Shown here: positions 19,067 to 28,326 of the stretch, in pieces
Layout: every line of letters begins with the position of its first letter
Numbering within the stretch: the first letter of the stretch is position 1
From: Duganella sp.
GTDB taxonomy: Bacteria > Pseudomonadota > Gammaproteobacteria > Burkholderiales > Burkholderiaceae_D
DNA: 64,000 bases
Direction: 5' to 3'
Assembly (NCBI GenBank): GCA_026225475.1
Contig: JAMFSU010000094.1
Location: 62,001-126,000 of the forward strand
Translations under genes and position numbers: made by a program
Notes under the pieces: generated by a model
Database searches by the model: none
What the model was told of the DNA's origin: nothing
What the model saw: only the letters and a program-made list of their open reading frames with translations

Positions 19067-20983
19067 ATGGCAGTCATTTCTCTCTCCAATGCGCAGTTGG
19101 CATTCGGACACGTTGCGCTTCTCAATCACGCTGAATTTTCCCTGGAAACCGGGGAACGTGTCGGTCTGATCGGCCGTAACGGTACCGGCAAGTCGTCGCT
19201 GCTCAAGATCATCGCGGCGCGTTCCAAGCTCGACGATGGCTTGCTGGTGATGCAGCAGGGCCTGAAGATTGCTTATGTGGATCAGGAGCCGCATTTCCCC
19301 TCGGACATGTCGATTTTCGATGCAGTCGCCTCGGGCCTGGGCGAGTTGCCAGCCTTGCTTACGGAATATGAAGCGCTGACCGGCCAGTTCGGCGGCGACA
19401 ATGACGACGCGCTGATGGAACGCATGCACGAGATTCAACTGAAGCTCGATGCGGCTGATGCCTGGAGCCTCAATCACAAGGTGGAAACCACCCTCGACAA
19501 GCTTAACCTCAAGGGTGATGCCTTGATCGGTGCACTATCGGGCGGTATGCAAAAGCGCGTGGCGCTGGCTTGTGGTCTGGTGGGGGCCCCCGATGTGCTG
19601 TTGCTCGATGAACCAACCAATCACCTCGACTTCGGCTCCATCCTCTGGCTTGAAGGCTTGTTGCGTGATTACAAGGGCAGTGTGCTGTTCATTACCCATG
19701 ATCGCAGCTTCCTCGACAATGTCGCTACGCGCATCATCGAACTCGATCGTGGCAAACTGCTGTCCTTCCCCGGCAACTTCAGTACCTACCAAGAGCGCAA
19801 GGCAGAATTGCTGTCCAACGAAGAAGTCGAAAACGCCAAGTTCGATAAATTCCTGGCACAAGAAGAAGTCTGGATTCGCAAGGGTGTGCAGGCCCGCCGC
19901 ACGCGCGATGAAGGTCGTGTGCGCCGGCTTGAAGCCTTGCGTAATGAACGCGGTGTGCGCCGCGACCGACAAGGCCAGGTCAAACTGGAAGTGTCTTCGG
20001 GCGAGCGTTCGGGCAAGATCGTGGCGGAACTGGAAAATGTCAGCAAATCTTATGGCGCCAAAACCATCGTGCGCGATTTCACCGGCACCATCATGCGCGG
20101 CGACAAGGTTGGTCTGATCGGTCAGAACGGCGCTGGCAAGACTACCTTGCTGAAACTGATCCTCGGTGAAGAAACTGCCGACAGCGGCAGCTTGCGTCAA
20201 GGTACCAAGCTGCAAGTGGCGTACTTCGATCAGATGCGCACCCAGCTCAATGAAGAGGCCAGCTTGGCCGAAACCATTGCGCCGGGCAGCGACTGGGTCG
20301 AAGTCAACGGCCAGCGCAAGCATGTGATGACCTATCTGAGCGACTTCCTGTTTGCCGCCGAACGCGCACGTTCACCGGTGCGTACTTTGTCGGGAGGCGA
20401 ACGCAACCGCTTGCTGCTGGCACGCTTGTTTGCCAAGCCAGCCAACGTGCTGGTGCTCGATGAACCGACCAATGACCTCGATATCGATACGTTGGAGTTG
20501 CTCGAAGAATTGCTGGAAGAATATACCGGCACTGTTTTCCTGGTCAGCCATGATCGTACCTTCCTTGACAATGTCGTGACCCAGGTGATCGCTTCCGAAG
20601 GCGATGGCCTCTGGCGCGAATATGTCGGCGGTTACAGCGATTGGGAGCGGGTACGCGCCAGCATGGCGACGTCGGCCAAATCGAAAAATGATGGCAAGAG
20701 CGAAAGCAAAGCTGTTGCGGCGCCTGTCGTTGCAGCAGCACCCGCAGCCAAGCAGAAAAAGCTCAGCTACAAGGAGCAGCGTGAGCTGGACGAATTGCCG
20801 AAGCTGATTGCTCAGCTTGAAAGCGAACAAAAGAGCATTTCCGAGAAATTGGCCGATCCTGATCTGTACAAGCAGGGTGCGGATGAGGCAACACGTCTGA
20901 ATACACGTTTTGCCGAACTCGATGCCTTGTTACTGGAAAATCTGGAGCGTTGGGAAACTATCGAAGCGCGTTCCAAGGGCTAA
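19067..20983 (+). CDS. uup: ABC-F ATPase Uup
   Basis: 638 aa with two ABC ATPase domains and no membrane segments. Walker A motifs are GRNGTGKS (36-43) and GQNGAGKT (about 353-360). Signatures LSGGMQKR and LSGGERNR are each followed by LLLDEPTNHLD and VLDEPTNDLD. The C-terminal coiled-coil after about residue 560 (KLSYKEQRELDELPKLI) identifies the Uup subfamily. The linker between the ABC domains is rich in Arg. ABC-F proteins act on the ribosome; Uup also affects transposon excision in E. coli. It stands alone and is convergent with the SirB1-family gene. Confidence 0.93.
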   Translation: MAVISLSNAQLAFGHVALLNHAEFSLETGERVGLIGRNGTGKSSLLKIIAARSKLDDGLLVMQQGLKIAYVDQEPHFPSDMSIFDAVASGLGELPALLTEYEALTGQFGGDNDDALMERMHEIQLKLDAADAWSLNHKVETTLDKLNLKGDALIGALSGGMQKRVALACGLVGAPDVLLLDEPTNHLDFGSILWLEGLLRDYKGSVLFITHDRSFLDNVATRIIELDRGKLLSFPGNFSTYQERKAELLSNEEVENAKFDKFLAQEEVWIRKGVQARRTRDEGRVRRLEALRNERGVRRDRQGQVKLEVSSGERSGKIVAELENVSKSYGAKTIVRDFTGTIMRGDKVGLIGQNGAGKTTLLKLILGEETADSGSLRQGTKLQVAYFDQMRTQLNEEASLAETIAPGSDWVEVNGQRKHVMTYLSDFLFAAERARSPVRTLSGGERNRLLLARLFAKPANVLVLDEPTNDLDIDTLELLEELLEEYTGTVFLVSHDRTFLDNVVTQVIASEGDGLWREYVGGYSDWERVRASMATSAKSKNDGKSESKAVAAPVVAAAPAAKQKKLSYKEQRELDELPKLIAQLESEQKSISEKLADPDLYKQGADEATRLNTRFAELDALLLENLERWETIEARSKG

Positions 20984-21025
20984 GTCGAGCGGCGCCACGT
21001 GGGCCTGCGGCATTTTTGCGAGGCG

Positions 21026-21865
21026 CTAGTTGGGGCGCCGGCAGGCGTGTCTTAACTGAGGCAAGCGCAGACGCATATCTTCGGCGTCTTCGGCGTCTGG
21101 TCGCATGACCAGATAGGCTTCCAGGTCGTCCAGCGCGGCCTGCGGCTCAGCCAGATGGGCAAATGCCAGTCCACGGTCGCGCCGTTCGGTAATTTCGTCG
21201 GGCAACAGGATCACCAGCCGTTCCTGTACTTCCAGCAAACCTTGCCAGCGTTGGCCATCGGTGAAGATGGCTTTCAGGTTGCGCAGCATGCGCGTGAGGA
21301 TTTCGCGCGGATGGGCGGCGCGCAGATAAGCCGCCAGTGGCAACTCATCGCCATATTCCTGCTGTTCAATATAGGGCTCGAGCCGTTCTTCCAGCTCTTC
21401 GCGCGACAGACTGGCGCCATTCATCGGGTCCAGCACGATATCGCCCGATTGCACCGATAACTTCATCAGGAAATGGCCGGGGAAGGAAATGCCCTTCATG
21501 TTCAGGCCGATCTGCTGTCCCAATTCCATGTACACCACCGCCAGCGAAATCGGAATCCCGCGTCGCGAAGTGATCACGCGGTGCAGATAGCTGTTGTCGG
21601 GATCGTAATAATTGTTGATATTGCCGGCGAAGGCCAATTCTTGAAAGAAGAAGTGATTGAGCATGCGCAACTTCTGGATATGCGATGCGTCCGTTGAAAG
21701 ACGTTGTTTCAGCTTCAGTGCCAGGGTATCCATCTCGACCTGGCAAGCAGAAAAGTCGAGGTCGGGATAAACATCCTGGCCCAGCGCCAGTGCTGATTCG
21801 AAGAGCGGAATCGAATCGTCTTGACGAACCAGCGAAGAAAAATATTCCAGAGGTGTGAGCGTCAT
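21026..21865 (-). CDS. SirB1-family protein (transglutaminase-like domain plus TPR-like tail)
   Basis: 279 aa, cytosolic. N-terminal SirB1/UPF0162-type region (about 30-175) includes NYYDPDNSYLHRVITSRRGIPISLAVVYMELG and SFPGHFLMKL, the family hallmarks. The C-terminal about 90 residues form TPR-like helices (REILTRMLRNLKAIF, LVILLPDEITERRDRGLAF). The molecular function of the family is not settled; in enterobacteria it lies near prfA-prmC, here beside murJ. Stop and start spacing to murJ is 111 bp, same strand. Confidence 0.85.
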   Translation of the reverse strand: MTLTPLEYFSSLVRQDDSIPLFESALALGQDVYPDLDFSACQVEMDTLALKLKQRLSTDASHIQKLRMLNHFFFQELAFAGNINNYYDPDNSYLHRVITSRRGIPISLAVVYMELGQQIGLNMKGISFPGHFLMKLSVQSGDIVLDPMNGASLSREELEERLEPYIEQQEYGDELPLAAYLRAAHPREILTRMLRNLKAIFTDGQRWQGLLEVQERLVILLPDEITERRDRGLAFAHLAEPQAALDDLEAYLVMRPDAEDAEDMRLRLPQLRHACRRPN

Positions 21866-21976
21866 ATGTCGATCATGCTATCAAAATATCAGCGAGAGGG
21901 AAATATTTGCTCCGCAATCTGGCGCACAAGCAACAATCCTGCTGCGCCAGATCGCCAGATCGCCTGGTAGCATCGT

Positions 21977-23527
21977 TCAGCGCGCCATGCGTTTGAAGTC
22001 GCGGAAACGGAAACCCATCGCCATCAGTGCGCCAAAATACGCAACTGCGCACGCTGCCAGCACCAGCAGCAGGGCGCCGACACGCTCGCCCGGATGAGCG
22101 CGCAGGGCGATCCAGTCAAAATGGCGCGCCACCGCCAGCGCCACACCGGCCAGCAGGAACAGCGCACCGCTGAGCTTGATCAGAAACATGCGCCAGCCCG
22201 GCTGCGGCGTGTAAATGTTGCGATGACGCAGACCCCAAAACAAAAAGCCGGCATTGAGACAAGCACCGAGACCAATCGACAAGGCCAGGCCGGCATGGGC
22301 GATCCAGGGCACGAACACATAGTTCATCAACTGGGTGGCGATCAGCACGCCAATGGCAATCTTGACCGGCGTACGGATATCCTGCTTGGCATAAAAACCG
22401 GGCGCCAGTATCTTGACCAGGATCAGGCCGGTCAGGCCGACGCCGTAGGCGATCAATGCGCGGCCCGTCATGGCCACTGCAGTTGCATCGAATTTGCCAT
22501 AGTGGAACAAGGTTGCCGTCAGCGGCTCCGACAAGGTTGCCAGACCGACCGCGCACGGCAACGCCAGCAAGAAGGTCAGGCGCAGGCCCCAGTCGAGCAG
22601 GGCAGAGTATTCGGCGCTATCGTTTTCTGCATGCGCATTCGACAGGCTGGGCAGCAGAATGGTACCTAGTGCCACACCCAGCAATGCGGTCGGAAATTCC
22701 ATCAAGCGGTCAGCGTACGACAGCCAGGACACGCTGCCATGGGCCAGCCGCGATGCGATATTGGTATTGATCATCAGGCTGATCTGGGCGGCCGAGACGG
22801 CGAACACGGCCGGGCCCATCTTCTTGAGCACGCGCTTGACGCCGGCATCTTTCAGGCCGAGCAAGGGGTTCCAGTACAACCTTGGCAGCATGCCGATTTT
22901 GATCAGAGCCGGAATCTGCAGCAATACCTGTAATACGCCACCGACGAACACTGCAAACGCCATGGCATAAATTGGCTGCTTCATGAACGGCGCGACAAAC
23001 AGCGATGCAAAGATGAACGCGACATTGAGCAACACCGATGTGAAAGCCGGGATCTTGAATTCACGCCAGGTATTGAGAATGCCGCCGGACAAGGCAACGA
23101 AAGCCATGAAGCCGATATAGGGGAACATGATGCGGGTCATCACCACGCCAGCGTCAAAGGCATCCTGGTTGTATTTCAGGCCGGTGGCAATGAAATAGAC
23201 AATGGCTGGTGTGGCCACGATGCCGACGATGCTGGTGGCCAGCATGACCCAGATCAGCACAGTGGCGACATGATCGACCAGATCCTTGGTCGCGGCCTCG
23301 CCTTTCTGGTTCTTGTATTCGGCCAAGATAGGCACAAACGCTTGCGAAAACGCGCCCTCGGCAAACAGGCGGCGCAACAGATTGGGAATGCGGAAAGCGA
23401 TGTTGAAGGCATCGGTATAGGCCGAGGCGCCAAATGCGCGCGCGAATAAAATCTCTCTGGCTAGGCCAGTAATGCGAGAGAGCATCGTCATGCCAGAGAC
23501 GGTGGCAAGCGTTTTATGCAAGTTCAT
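21977..23527 (-). CDS. murJ: Lipid II flippase MurJ
   Basis: 516 aa, polytopic, with about 14 hydrophobic segments across the length. The N-terminus (MNLHKTLATVSGMTMLSRITGLAREILFARAFG) and RRLFAEGAFSQAFVPIL are diagnostic of the MurJ/MviN branch of MOP exporters. It flips lipid II across the inner membrane for peptidoglycan synthesis. The gene diverges from rpsT, the common arrangement in betaproteobacteria. Confidence 0.96.
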   Translation of the reverse strand: MNLHKTLATVSGMTMLSRITGLAREILFARAFGASAYTDAFNIAFRIPNLLRRLFAEGAFSQAFVPILAEYKNQKGEAATKDLVDHVATVLIWVMLATSIVGIVATPAIVYFIATGLKYNQDAFDAGVVMTRIMFPYIGFMAFVALSGGILNTWREFKIPAFTSVLLNVAFIFASLFVAPFMKQPIYAMAFAVFVGGVLQVLLQIPALIKIGMLPRLYWNPLLGLKDAGVKRVLKKMGPAVFAVSAAQISLMINTNIASRLAHGSVSWLSYADRLMEFPTALLGVALGTILLPSLSNAHAENDSAEYSALLDWGLRLTFLLALPCAVGLATLSEPLTATLFHYGKFDATAVAMTGRALIAYGVGLTGLILVKILAPGFYAKQDIRTPVKIAIGVLIATQLMNYVFVPWIAHAGLALSIGLGACLNAGFLFWGLRHRNIYTPQPGWRMFLIKLSGALFLLAGVALAVARHFDWIALRAHPGERVGALLLVLAACAVAYFGALMAMGFRFRDFKRMAR

Positions 23528-23705
23528 GGGACGGCATTATAGCTTTCGTTGTCGACGTTTTTTGCAAGCCTTGGTAACAGATCCGCGTTCGATGCCGTCG
23601 CTGCACTTACGTTCTACGCAGGCAAGAATGTATTGCCAGGTTGAAAATTTCACTGTGGAAACAGGTTTGCTTTGCAACAGGTAGCAGACCCAAGTCATAC
23701 GGTAT

Positions 23706-23734
23706 TTGCCAGTTCTGCAAATAATAGTTATAAT
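23706..23734 (+). promoter_or_regulatory. rpsT promoter
   Basis: -35 TTGCCA (23706-23711), 17-bp spacer, consensus -10 TATAAT (23729-23734). The transcript would carry a leader of about 70 nt before rpsT. Confidence 0.8.
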
Positions 23735-23810
23735 CCGTGGCTTTACAGAATTCCGCCTCGCAAGTTATCAAGATTGCGATGCACTCGATCTCGATTTAGG
23801 ATAATTATTC

Positions 23811-24077
23811 ATGGCAAATACCGCACAAGCACGCAAGCGTGCTCGTCAAGCTGTTAAGCAAAACGCACACAACTCCAGCCAGCGCTCGACGCTGCGTACG
23901 GCAATCAAGGCTGTTCGCAAAGCGATCGGTGCAGGCGACAAGGCTGCTGCGACTTCCGTGTTCCAGGCTTCGATGTCGACTATCGACAGCATCGCTGACA
24001 AAAAAATCATTCACAAGAACAAGGCAGCTCGCCATAAGAGCCGTCTGGCTGCAGCCCTGAAGGCACTGGCCGCTTAA
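23811..24077 (+). CDS. rpsT: 30S ribosomal protein S20
   Basis: 88 aa, Lys/Arg/Ala-rich and all-helical, as S20 should be: [18 protein letters not shown] at the N-terminus, [10 protein letters not shown] in the middle, and [19 protein letters not shown] at the C-terminus. It binds 16S rRNA at the bottom of the 30S subunit. Monocistronic, with a near-consensus promoter and two tandem hairpins downstream. Confidence 0.97.
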   Translation: MANTAQARKRARQAVKQNAHNSSQRSTLRTAIKAVRKAIGAGDKAAATSVFQASMSTIDSIADKKIIHKNKAARHKSRLAAALKALAA

Positions 24078-24126
24078 TAGCGTCTTGCTGTAAGAACGGG
24101 AGCGCGCCTAGCGTGTTCCTGGCAGT

Positions 24127-24186
24127 GTGAGTCAATCACGATTGACTCACCGACATAAACCCGCCCGAACATTCGGCGGGTTTTTT
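24127..24186 (+). terminator. Tandem hairpins after rpsT; the second is a terminator
   Basis: First hairpin: perfect 10-bp arms GTGAGTCAAT (24127-24136) and ATTGACTCAC (24141-24150) with no T-run. Second: CCCGCC / GGCGGG (24160-24180) followed by TTTTTT (24181-24186), a standard intrinsic terminator. The first may be a 3'-end stabiliser or a protein site. Confidence 0.8.
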
Positions 24187-24260
24187 GCGTTCTCATCGTT
24201 TGGAATTGCTGTTTTACGGGGTGCCGCTTGGCGGCGGCATCCGGAGCGCTATCTGCGTTG

Positions 24261-24716
24261 CTAGTGCGGCAAGCCGTCGATTGTCATGCCAGGCTTGATA
24301 TTCTTTTGCTTGAACCAGCCTTTGTTCATCTCCAGCGCGTAGGTAGCGGCTTTGATGGCGCAATGGGAATCGAGTGTCTGTTCCTTCATTTCCTCGATAT
24401 TGATGATCTTGCCGGTTTCGTCCATGAAGGCGACTGACAGCGGGATCAGGGTGTTTTTCATCCACATGCAGACGCCGGCGGGAGCGCCAAATGCAAACAC
24501 CATGCCTTCGTTGATCCCGAGCTTTTCGCGAAACATCAATCCCTGTTCTCGTTGCGCCTCGTTCGATGCCACTTCGGCCTTGATCAGATACAGGCCGGCA
24601 TTGAGAGTCGTGGTCGGGAATTTTAGTAATTGCTGAGCAGCAACGGGGGCGGTGAAGGCGGCTGCGGTAGTTGCAGCGGCGATAAGCGTGGCAAGCAGTG
24701 ACAATGAGCGGCGCAT
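24261..24716 (-). CDS. DUF192 family exported protein
   Basis: 151 aa. A signal peptide covers about 1-27 (ending APVAAQ). The DUF192 domain follows: EQREQGLMFRE-like segment, CMWMKNTLIPLSVAFMD with the conserved Met-Lys-Asn-Thr, and YALEMNKGWFKQKNIKPGM. A conserved cysteine precedes MWMKNT. The family is widespread, often secreted, of unknown biochemical function. It is a single gene between rpsT and the small Lys/Ala-rich gene. Confidence 0.85.
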   Translation of the reverse strand: MRRSLSLLATLIAAATTAAAFTAPVAAQQLLKFPTTTLNAGLYLIKAEVASNEAQREQGLMFREKLGINEGMVFAFGAPAGVCMWMKNTLIPLSVAFMDETGKIINIEEMKEQTLDSHCAIKAATYALEMNKGWFKQKNIKPGMTIDGLPH

Positions 24717-24822
24717 GATGGGAAAGGCGAGTTTGCTGGAAATCAGCGGATTATAAGTTAAATTCCGGACGGATTAACTTGATGCGCCAGCATGGAGGCG
24801 AGCGAAATCGGCGCCGGAAATG

Positions 24823-24848
24823 AAAAAAGGCAGGTTAAACCTGCCTTT
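24823..24848 (-). terminator. Terminator after the Lys/Ala-rich small gene
   Basis: On the minus strand AAAGGCAGG pairs with CCTGCCTTTTTT around TTTAA, 19 nt past the stop codon. Confidence 0.88.
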
Positions 24849-24866
24849 AGTAGCGCGAAAGCCAGA

Positions 24867-25064
24867 TTACTTGGCAGCAGCGTCAGCAGCTGGAGCAGCC
24901 TTCTTAGCCTTCTTAGCCTTGTGTGCTTTCTTCGCTTTCTTAGCCTTAGGTGCAGCAGCTTCGGTCTTAGCAGCGTCAGCAGCTGGTGCAGCAGGAGCTG
25001 CAGCTTGTGCGAACACGGAAGTGGCGAACAGACCAGCGATCAGAGCGGCGATCAATTTTTTCAT
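24867..25064 (-). CDS. Small exported Lys/Ala-rich protein (Asr-like)
   Basis: 65 aa from ATG at 25064, selected because a GAAGGA Shine-Dalgarno lies 8 nt upstream and the signal peptide begins there (MKKLIAALIAGLFATSVFA). The predicted mature part is about 45 residues of Ala, Lys and Pro only, with a block of KAKKA-type repeats at 40-56. This composition resembles enterobacterial acid-shock protein Asr, but similarity may be compositional. It has its own terminator, and a 12-bp palindrome TTAACATGTTAA (25081-25092) just upstream of the Shine-Dalgarno. A real gene is supported by signal, start and terminator together. Confidence 0.75.
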   Translation of the reverse strand: MKKLIAALIAGLFATSVFAQAAAPAAPAADAAKTEAAAPKAKKAKKAHKAKKAKKAAPAADAAAK

Positions 25065-25080
25065 TTTGCAGTCCTTCAAT

Positions 25081-25092
25081 TTAACATGTTAA
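25081..25092. promoter_or_regulatory. Perfect palindrome upstream of the Lys/Ala-rich gene
   Basis: TTAACATGTTAA is a perfect 12-bp palindrome located 17-28 nt upstream of the start codon at 25064. Possible operator; no matching regulator is known from this window. Confidence 0.35.
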
Positions 25093-25206
25093 GAAAACGA
25101 CGATTCTTCTGAATCACTGCCAATAACGACGCGCTGCGGGCTTGGTTGACAAAAAATTCCAAAAAAGAAGATTTCTTTGCATCCTTATTGAATTCAAATT
25201 TATTTG

Positions 25207-25794
25207 TCAGGCCAATGTCAGTTTTTTTGCCCTTAATGCGGCGGGATCGACGGTTTTCCACTCACCTGGCAGCAAGGGGTGCTGATCCAGTGCAAAGGGA
25301 CCAATGGCAATGCGCACCAGGCGCAAGGTTGGCAAGCCGACTGCTGCCGTCATCCTGCGTACCTGACGGTTCTTGCCTTCGGCAATGGTGATGGCGAGCC
25401 AGCTAGTCGCTTGCTGCTTGCGTTCGCGTATCGGCGGATGGCGTGGCCATAGCCAGTCGGGAGCCTGCACATGTTTGATAGTGCCGCCCTGAGTGGTGAA
25501 GTCGCCTAGATCGAGCGGTTGTCGCAGGCGTTCTAGCATGGTGGCGTCCGGTATGCCTTCGACTTGCACCAGATAAGTCTTGCTCTGTTTGCGATCCGGG
25601 TGGCTGATGGCATGCTGCAGCTTGCCATCGTCGGTCAGCAGCATCAAGCCTTCGCTGTCGGTGTCGAGCCGCCCGGCCGGGTAAATATCGGGTTGGCTGA
25701 GATAGTTGGCCAGTGTTTCACGATGCGGATGCGCAGCGTCGACCGAGAACTGGCAAATCACCTGATAGGGCTTGTTGAAGAGTATGAGTGGCAT
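25207..25794 (-). CDS. rluE: 23S rRNA pseudouridine synthase, RsuA/RluE family
   Basis: 195 aa from ATG at 25794 (MPLILFNKPYQVICQF). Catalytic Asp lies in GRLDTDSEGLMLLTDDG. Other family blocks are HPDRKQSKTYLVQVEG and EGKNRQVRRMTAAVG. There is no S4 domain, which fits RluE (U2457 of 23S rRNA) better than RsuA or RluB. A longer form starting at ATG 25842 has a better Shine-Dalgarno (AGGGAT) and would add 16 residues; the start is uncertain. Divergent from icd. Confidence 0.82.
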   Translation of the reverse strand: MPLILFNKPYQVICQFSVDAAHPHRETLANYLSQPDIYPAGRLDTDSEGLMLLTDDGKLQHAISHPDRKQSKTYLVQVEGIPDATMLERLRQPLDLGDFTTQGGTIKHVQAPDWLWPRHPPIRERKQQATSWLAITIAEGKNRQVRRMTAAVGLPTLRLVRIAIGPFALDQHPLLPGEWKTVDPAALRAKKLTLA

Positions 25795-25862
25795 GGGTGC
25801 TAGTGTCGCAAAAACGTGGCAATCAGTAAAATACTGATGCATAATCCCTAAGATTCTCTTAT

Positions 25863-25876
25863 GTCTTATATAAGAC
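25863..25876. promoter_or_regulatory. Palindromic operator candidate between rluE and icd
   Basis: GTCTTATATAAGAC is a perfect 14-bp palindrome in the 264-bp divergent region. Its CTTATATAAG core resembles motifs seen, from memory, before TCA-cycle genes of betaproteobacteria and linked to GntR-type regulators. It lies about 185 bp upstream of the icd start. Confidence 0.45.
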
Positions 25877-26058
25877 GTGCAGCTTATTTGTGGCTGACTG
25901 TGCCGTCCCGGGCTGGTACATGCTAGTGTCCTGCGAGCTGCGCGACAGTGGCAGCGGCGCGCCACGCTGGCGTTGGGGTACCGGTTTTTCGCGCTGGATG
26001 CTACATTGGCAGCAAACTATTTTCAATCGTATTTCCGCTTCATTCTCGGAGACAAGCA

Positions 26059-27312
26059 ATGTATCAACACATCAAGCTACCGTCTGAAGGTAAGAAGATT
26101 ACCGTCAACGCGGATTCCACCATCAATGTGCCTGATAACCCGATCATCCCCTATATCGAAGGCGACGGCACCGGCCTAGATATTACGCCGGTGATGATCA
26201 AAGTGGTCGATGCAGCAGTTGCAAAGGCTTATGACGGTCAGCGCAAGATCAGTTGGATGGAAATCTTTGCTGGTGAAAAAGCGACAAGGGTCTATGGTGC
26301 TGATGTGTGGCTGCCGCAAGAAACGCTGGATGTGGTGCGTGAATATGTCGTATCGATCAAGGGGCCGGTGACGACACCGGTCGGTGGTGGCATTCGTTCG
26401 CTCAACGTGGCCTTGCGCCAGCAATTGGACCTGTATGTGTGTCTGCGCCCGGTGCGCTACTTCAATGGCGTGCCATCGCCGGTGCGAGCGCCGGAAAAGA
26501 TCGACATGACCATCTTCCGCGAAAACTCGGAGGATATTTATGCCGGTATCGAATGGGAATGTGGTTCGGACGGCGCCCAAAAACTGATCGACTTTCTGGT
26601 CAAGGAAATGGGAGTCACCAAGATCCGCTTTCCAGAAACTTCCGGTATCGGCATCAAGCCGGTTTCGCGTGAAGGCACTGAGCGTCTGGTGCGCAAGGCG
26701 ATCCAGTATGCAATCGATCATGATAAGCCCTCGGTGACGATCGTGCATAAGGGCAACATCATGAAGTTCACCGAAGGCAGCTTCCGTGACTGGGCCTATG
26801 CGCTGGCGCACAAAGAGTTTGGCGCGCAAGTGATTGATGATGGTCCATGGTGCAAGATCAAGAATCCACAAACGGGCCGCGATATCATCATCAAGGATTC
26901 GATCACTGATGCCTTCCTTCAGCAAATCCTGTTGCGCCCGGCAGAATATAGCGTTATCGCAACACTGAACCTGAATGGTGACTACATTTCTGACGCACTG
27001 GCGGCGCAGGTTGGTGGTATCGGTATTGCTCCCGGCGCAAATTTGTCCGACTCGGTGGCAATGTTTGAGGCTACCCATGGTTCTGCGCCGAAATATGCCG
27101 GCAAGGACTATGTCAATCCTGGTTCGGTGATCTTGTCGGCTGAGATGATGTTGCGCCATATGGGGTGGAGCGAGGCTGCTGATCTGATTATTGCTGCGAT
27201 GCAAAAATCGATTGCTTCCAAGCGCGTGACGTATGACTTCGCCCGGCTCATGGAAGGTGCCACGCAAGTGTCGTGTTCCGGCTTCGGCGAGGTCATGATC
27301 GAAAACATGTAA
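26059..27312 (+). CDS. icd: NADP-dependent isocitrate dehydrogenase
   Basis: 417 aa from ATG 26059 ([17 protein letters not shown]), preceded by CGGAGA. Oxidatively decarboxylates isocitrate to 2-oxoglutarate in the TCA cycle. Substrate and phosphorylation loop [13 protein letters not shown] carries the serine targeted by AceK in relatives. Other blocks are [20 protein letters not shown] and [20 protein letters not shown]. Type I, E. coli-like length. A shared terminator separates it from the cold-shock gene. Confidence 0.96.
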   Translation: MYQHIKLPSEGKKITVNADSTINVPDNPIIPYIEGDGTGLDITPVMIKVVDAAVAKAYDGQRKISWMEIFAGEKATRVYGADVWLPQETLDVVREYVVSIKGPVTTPVGGGIRSLNVALRQQLDLYVCLRPVRYFNGVPSPVRAPEKIDMTIFRENSEDIYAGIEWECGSDGAQKLIDFLVKEMGVTKIRFPETSGIGIKPVSREGTERLVRKAIQYAIDHDKPSVTIVHKGNIMKFTEGSFRDWAYALAHKEFGAQVIDDGPWCKIKNPQTGRDIIIKDSITDAFLQQILLRPAEYSVIATLNLNGDYISDALAAQVGGIGIAPGANLSDSVAMFEATHGSAPKYAGKDYVNPGSVILSAEMMLRHMGWSEAADLIIAAMQKSIASKRVTYDFARLMEGATQVSCSGFGEVMIENM

Positions 27313-27417
27313 TTGCTGAGCGGCATCATATGGTTGAGAGATAATCAAGGTCGGGCTTGCTGATGCAACCTGGTCTTTTTTCTGTCTTTTTGCTAATGCT
27401 AGCGTGCTGGCGGACGC

Positions 27418-27449
27418 AAAAAAAGCTCCTGTTTTCACAGGAGCTTTTT
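27418..27449. terminator. Bidirectional terminator between icd and csp
   Basis: AAAAAAAGCTCCTG (27418-27431) pairs with CAGGAGCTTTTT (27438-27449) around TTTTCA; T-runs on both strands. Confidence 0.92.
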
Positions 27450-27466
27450 AGAGCAGCTTAAGTAAC

Positions 27467-27670
27467 TTAAGGTGCTTGGATGTTGGAAGCTTGCTTGCCT
27501 TTAGGGCCTTGCGTGACTTCGAACTGAACTTTTTGACCTTCTTTGAGGGTCTTGAAGCCGTTCATCTGAATTGCCGAGAAGTGTGCGAACAAATCTTCAC
27601 CGCCGTCATCCGGAGTGATAAAGCCGAAGCCTTTAGAATCGTTGAACCACTTGACTGTACCTGTTGCCAT
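27467..27670 (-). CDS. Cold-shock domain protein (CspA family)
   Basis: 67 aa from ATG at 27670 ([18 protein letters not shown]). RNP1 KGFGFI (13-18) and RNP2 DLFAHF (26-31) are intact. Single-stranded nucleic-acid chaperone. The leader is about 130 nt from a promoter with -35 TTGACT (27830-27835 complement), 17-bp spacer and -10 AACAAT (27807-27812 complement). Long leaders are typical of cold-regulated csp genes; cold inducibility is inferred, not shown. Confidence 0.94.
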   Translation of the reverse strand: MATGTVKWFNDSKGFGFITPDDGGEDLFAHFSAIQMNGFKTLKEGQKVQFEVTQGPKGKQASNIQAP

Positions 27671-28011
27671 AAAAGCATCTTTCAATTAAATAAAATCACA
27701 CGAGCCGTCAAAGCAAGAAGCCTCGCGAGATTGAAACGTCCGCAGCCCCCCTTAAACTTGCCCCCTTCTTATTAACAAGCAGTAACTATACTTATCAATG
27801 ATTTCCATTGTTCTTCTTAGAAATATAAAAGTCAAGATGTTTTGTTTGAAAAAATTATGCTTTTGTTCTCTCGATGGCGACCGGACCCCTTGATTTAGGA
27901 TGATTCACCGTTATCTGCGGACAATCAGGAAAACGCGTAATATCTAATTAATTACTTATTTTCCTCATCGTTGTGCGTTGCACAGTTGATTGATGGTTTT
28001 AGAATAGATGC
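27671..28011. promoter_or_regulatory. Divergent csp / clpS intergenic region with both promoters
   Basis: 341 bp, no gene. Minus strand: csp promoter at 27807-27835 and its AT-rich leader. Plus strand: clpS promoter -35 TTGCAC (27978-27983), 16-bp spacer, -10 TAGAAT (28000-28005). The -10 ends 6 nt before the clpS ATG, so the clpS transcript may be leaderless. No Shine-Dalgarno is present before that ATG. Confidence 0.55.
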
Positions 28012-28326
28012 ATGGCAACCAAGCACGATAATGATAGCGGTACAGTTCTGGCGCGGCAGGAGCAAAAGCTCAAGCCGCCGGCCATGTACCAAGTTTTTTT
28101 GTTGAACGATGACTATACGCCGATGGAATTCGTCGTCGCAGTCATTCAGGAGTATTTCAATAAAGACCGTGAAACAGCGACGCAGATTATGCTCAATGTT
28201 CACCGCGATGGGAAAGGCATGTGTGGTGTGTATCCTAAAGATATTGCATCCACAAAAGTTGAACTCGTATTAACCCACGCTAGGAAAGCAGGGCACCCCC
28301 TGCAGTGCGTGATGGAGGAAGCATGA
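28012..28326 (+). CDS. clpS: ATP-dependent Clp protease adaptor ClpS
   Basis: 104 aa. N-end rule adaptor that binds ClpA and delivers substrates with bulky N-terminal residues to ClpAP. Conserved core: [17 protein letters not shown] (binding-pocket Asn-Asp), then [16 protein letters not shown] and [22 protein letters not shown]. The flexible N-terminus is about 25 residues. The stop overlaps the clpA start by 4 nt (ATGA), and the GGAGGA for clpA lies inside clpS. Confidence 0.96.
   Translation: MATKHDNDSGTVLARQEQKLKPPAMYQVFLLNDDYTPMEFVVAVIQEYFNKDRETATQIMLNVHRDGKGMCGVYPKDIASTKVELVLTHARKAGHPLQCVMEEA

Noticed and set aside
26176..27438. 420-codon open frame on the minus strand inside icd
   Set aside because: Shadow of icd; it would also read through the icd/csp terminator.
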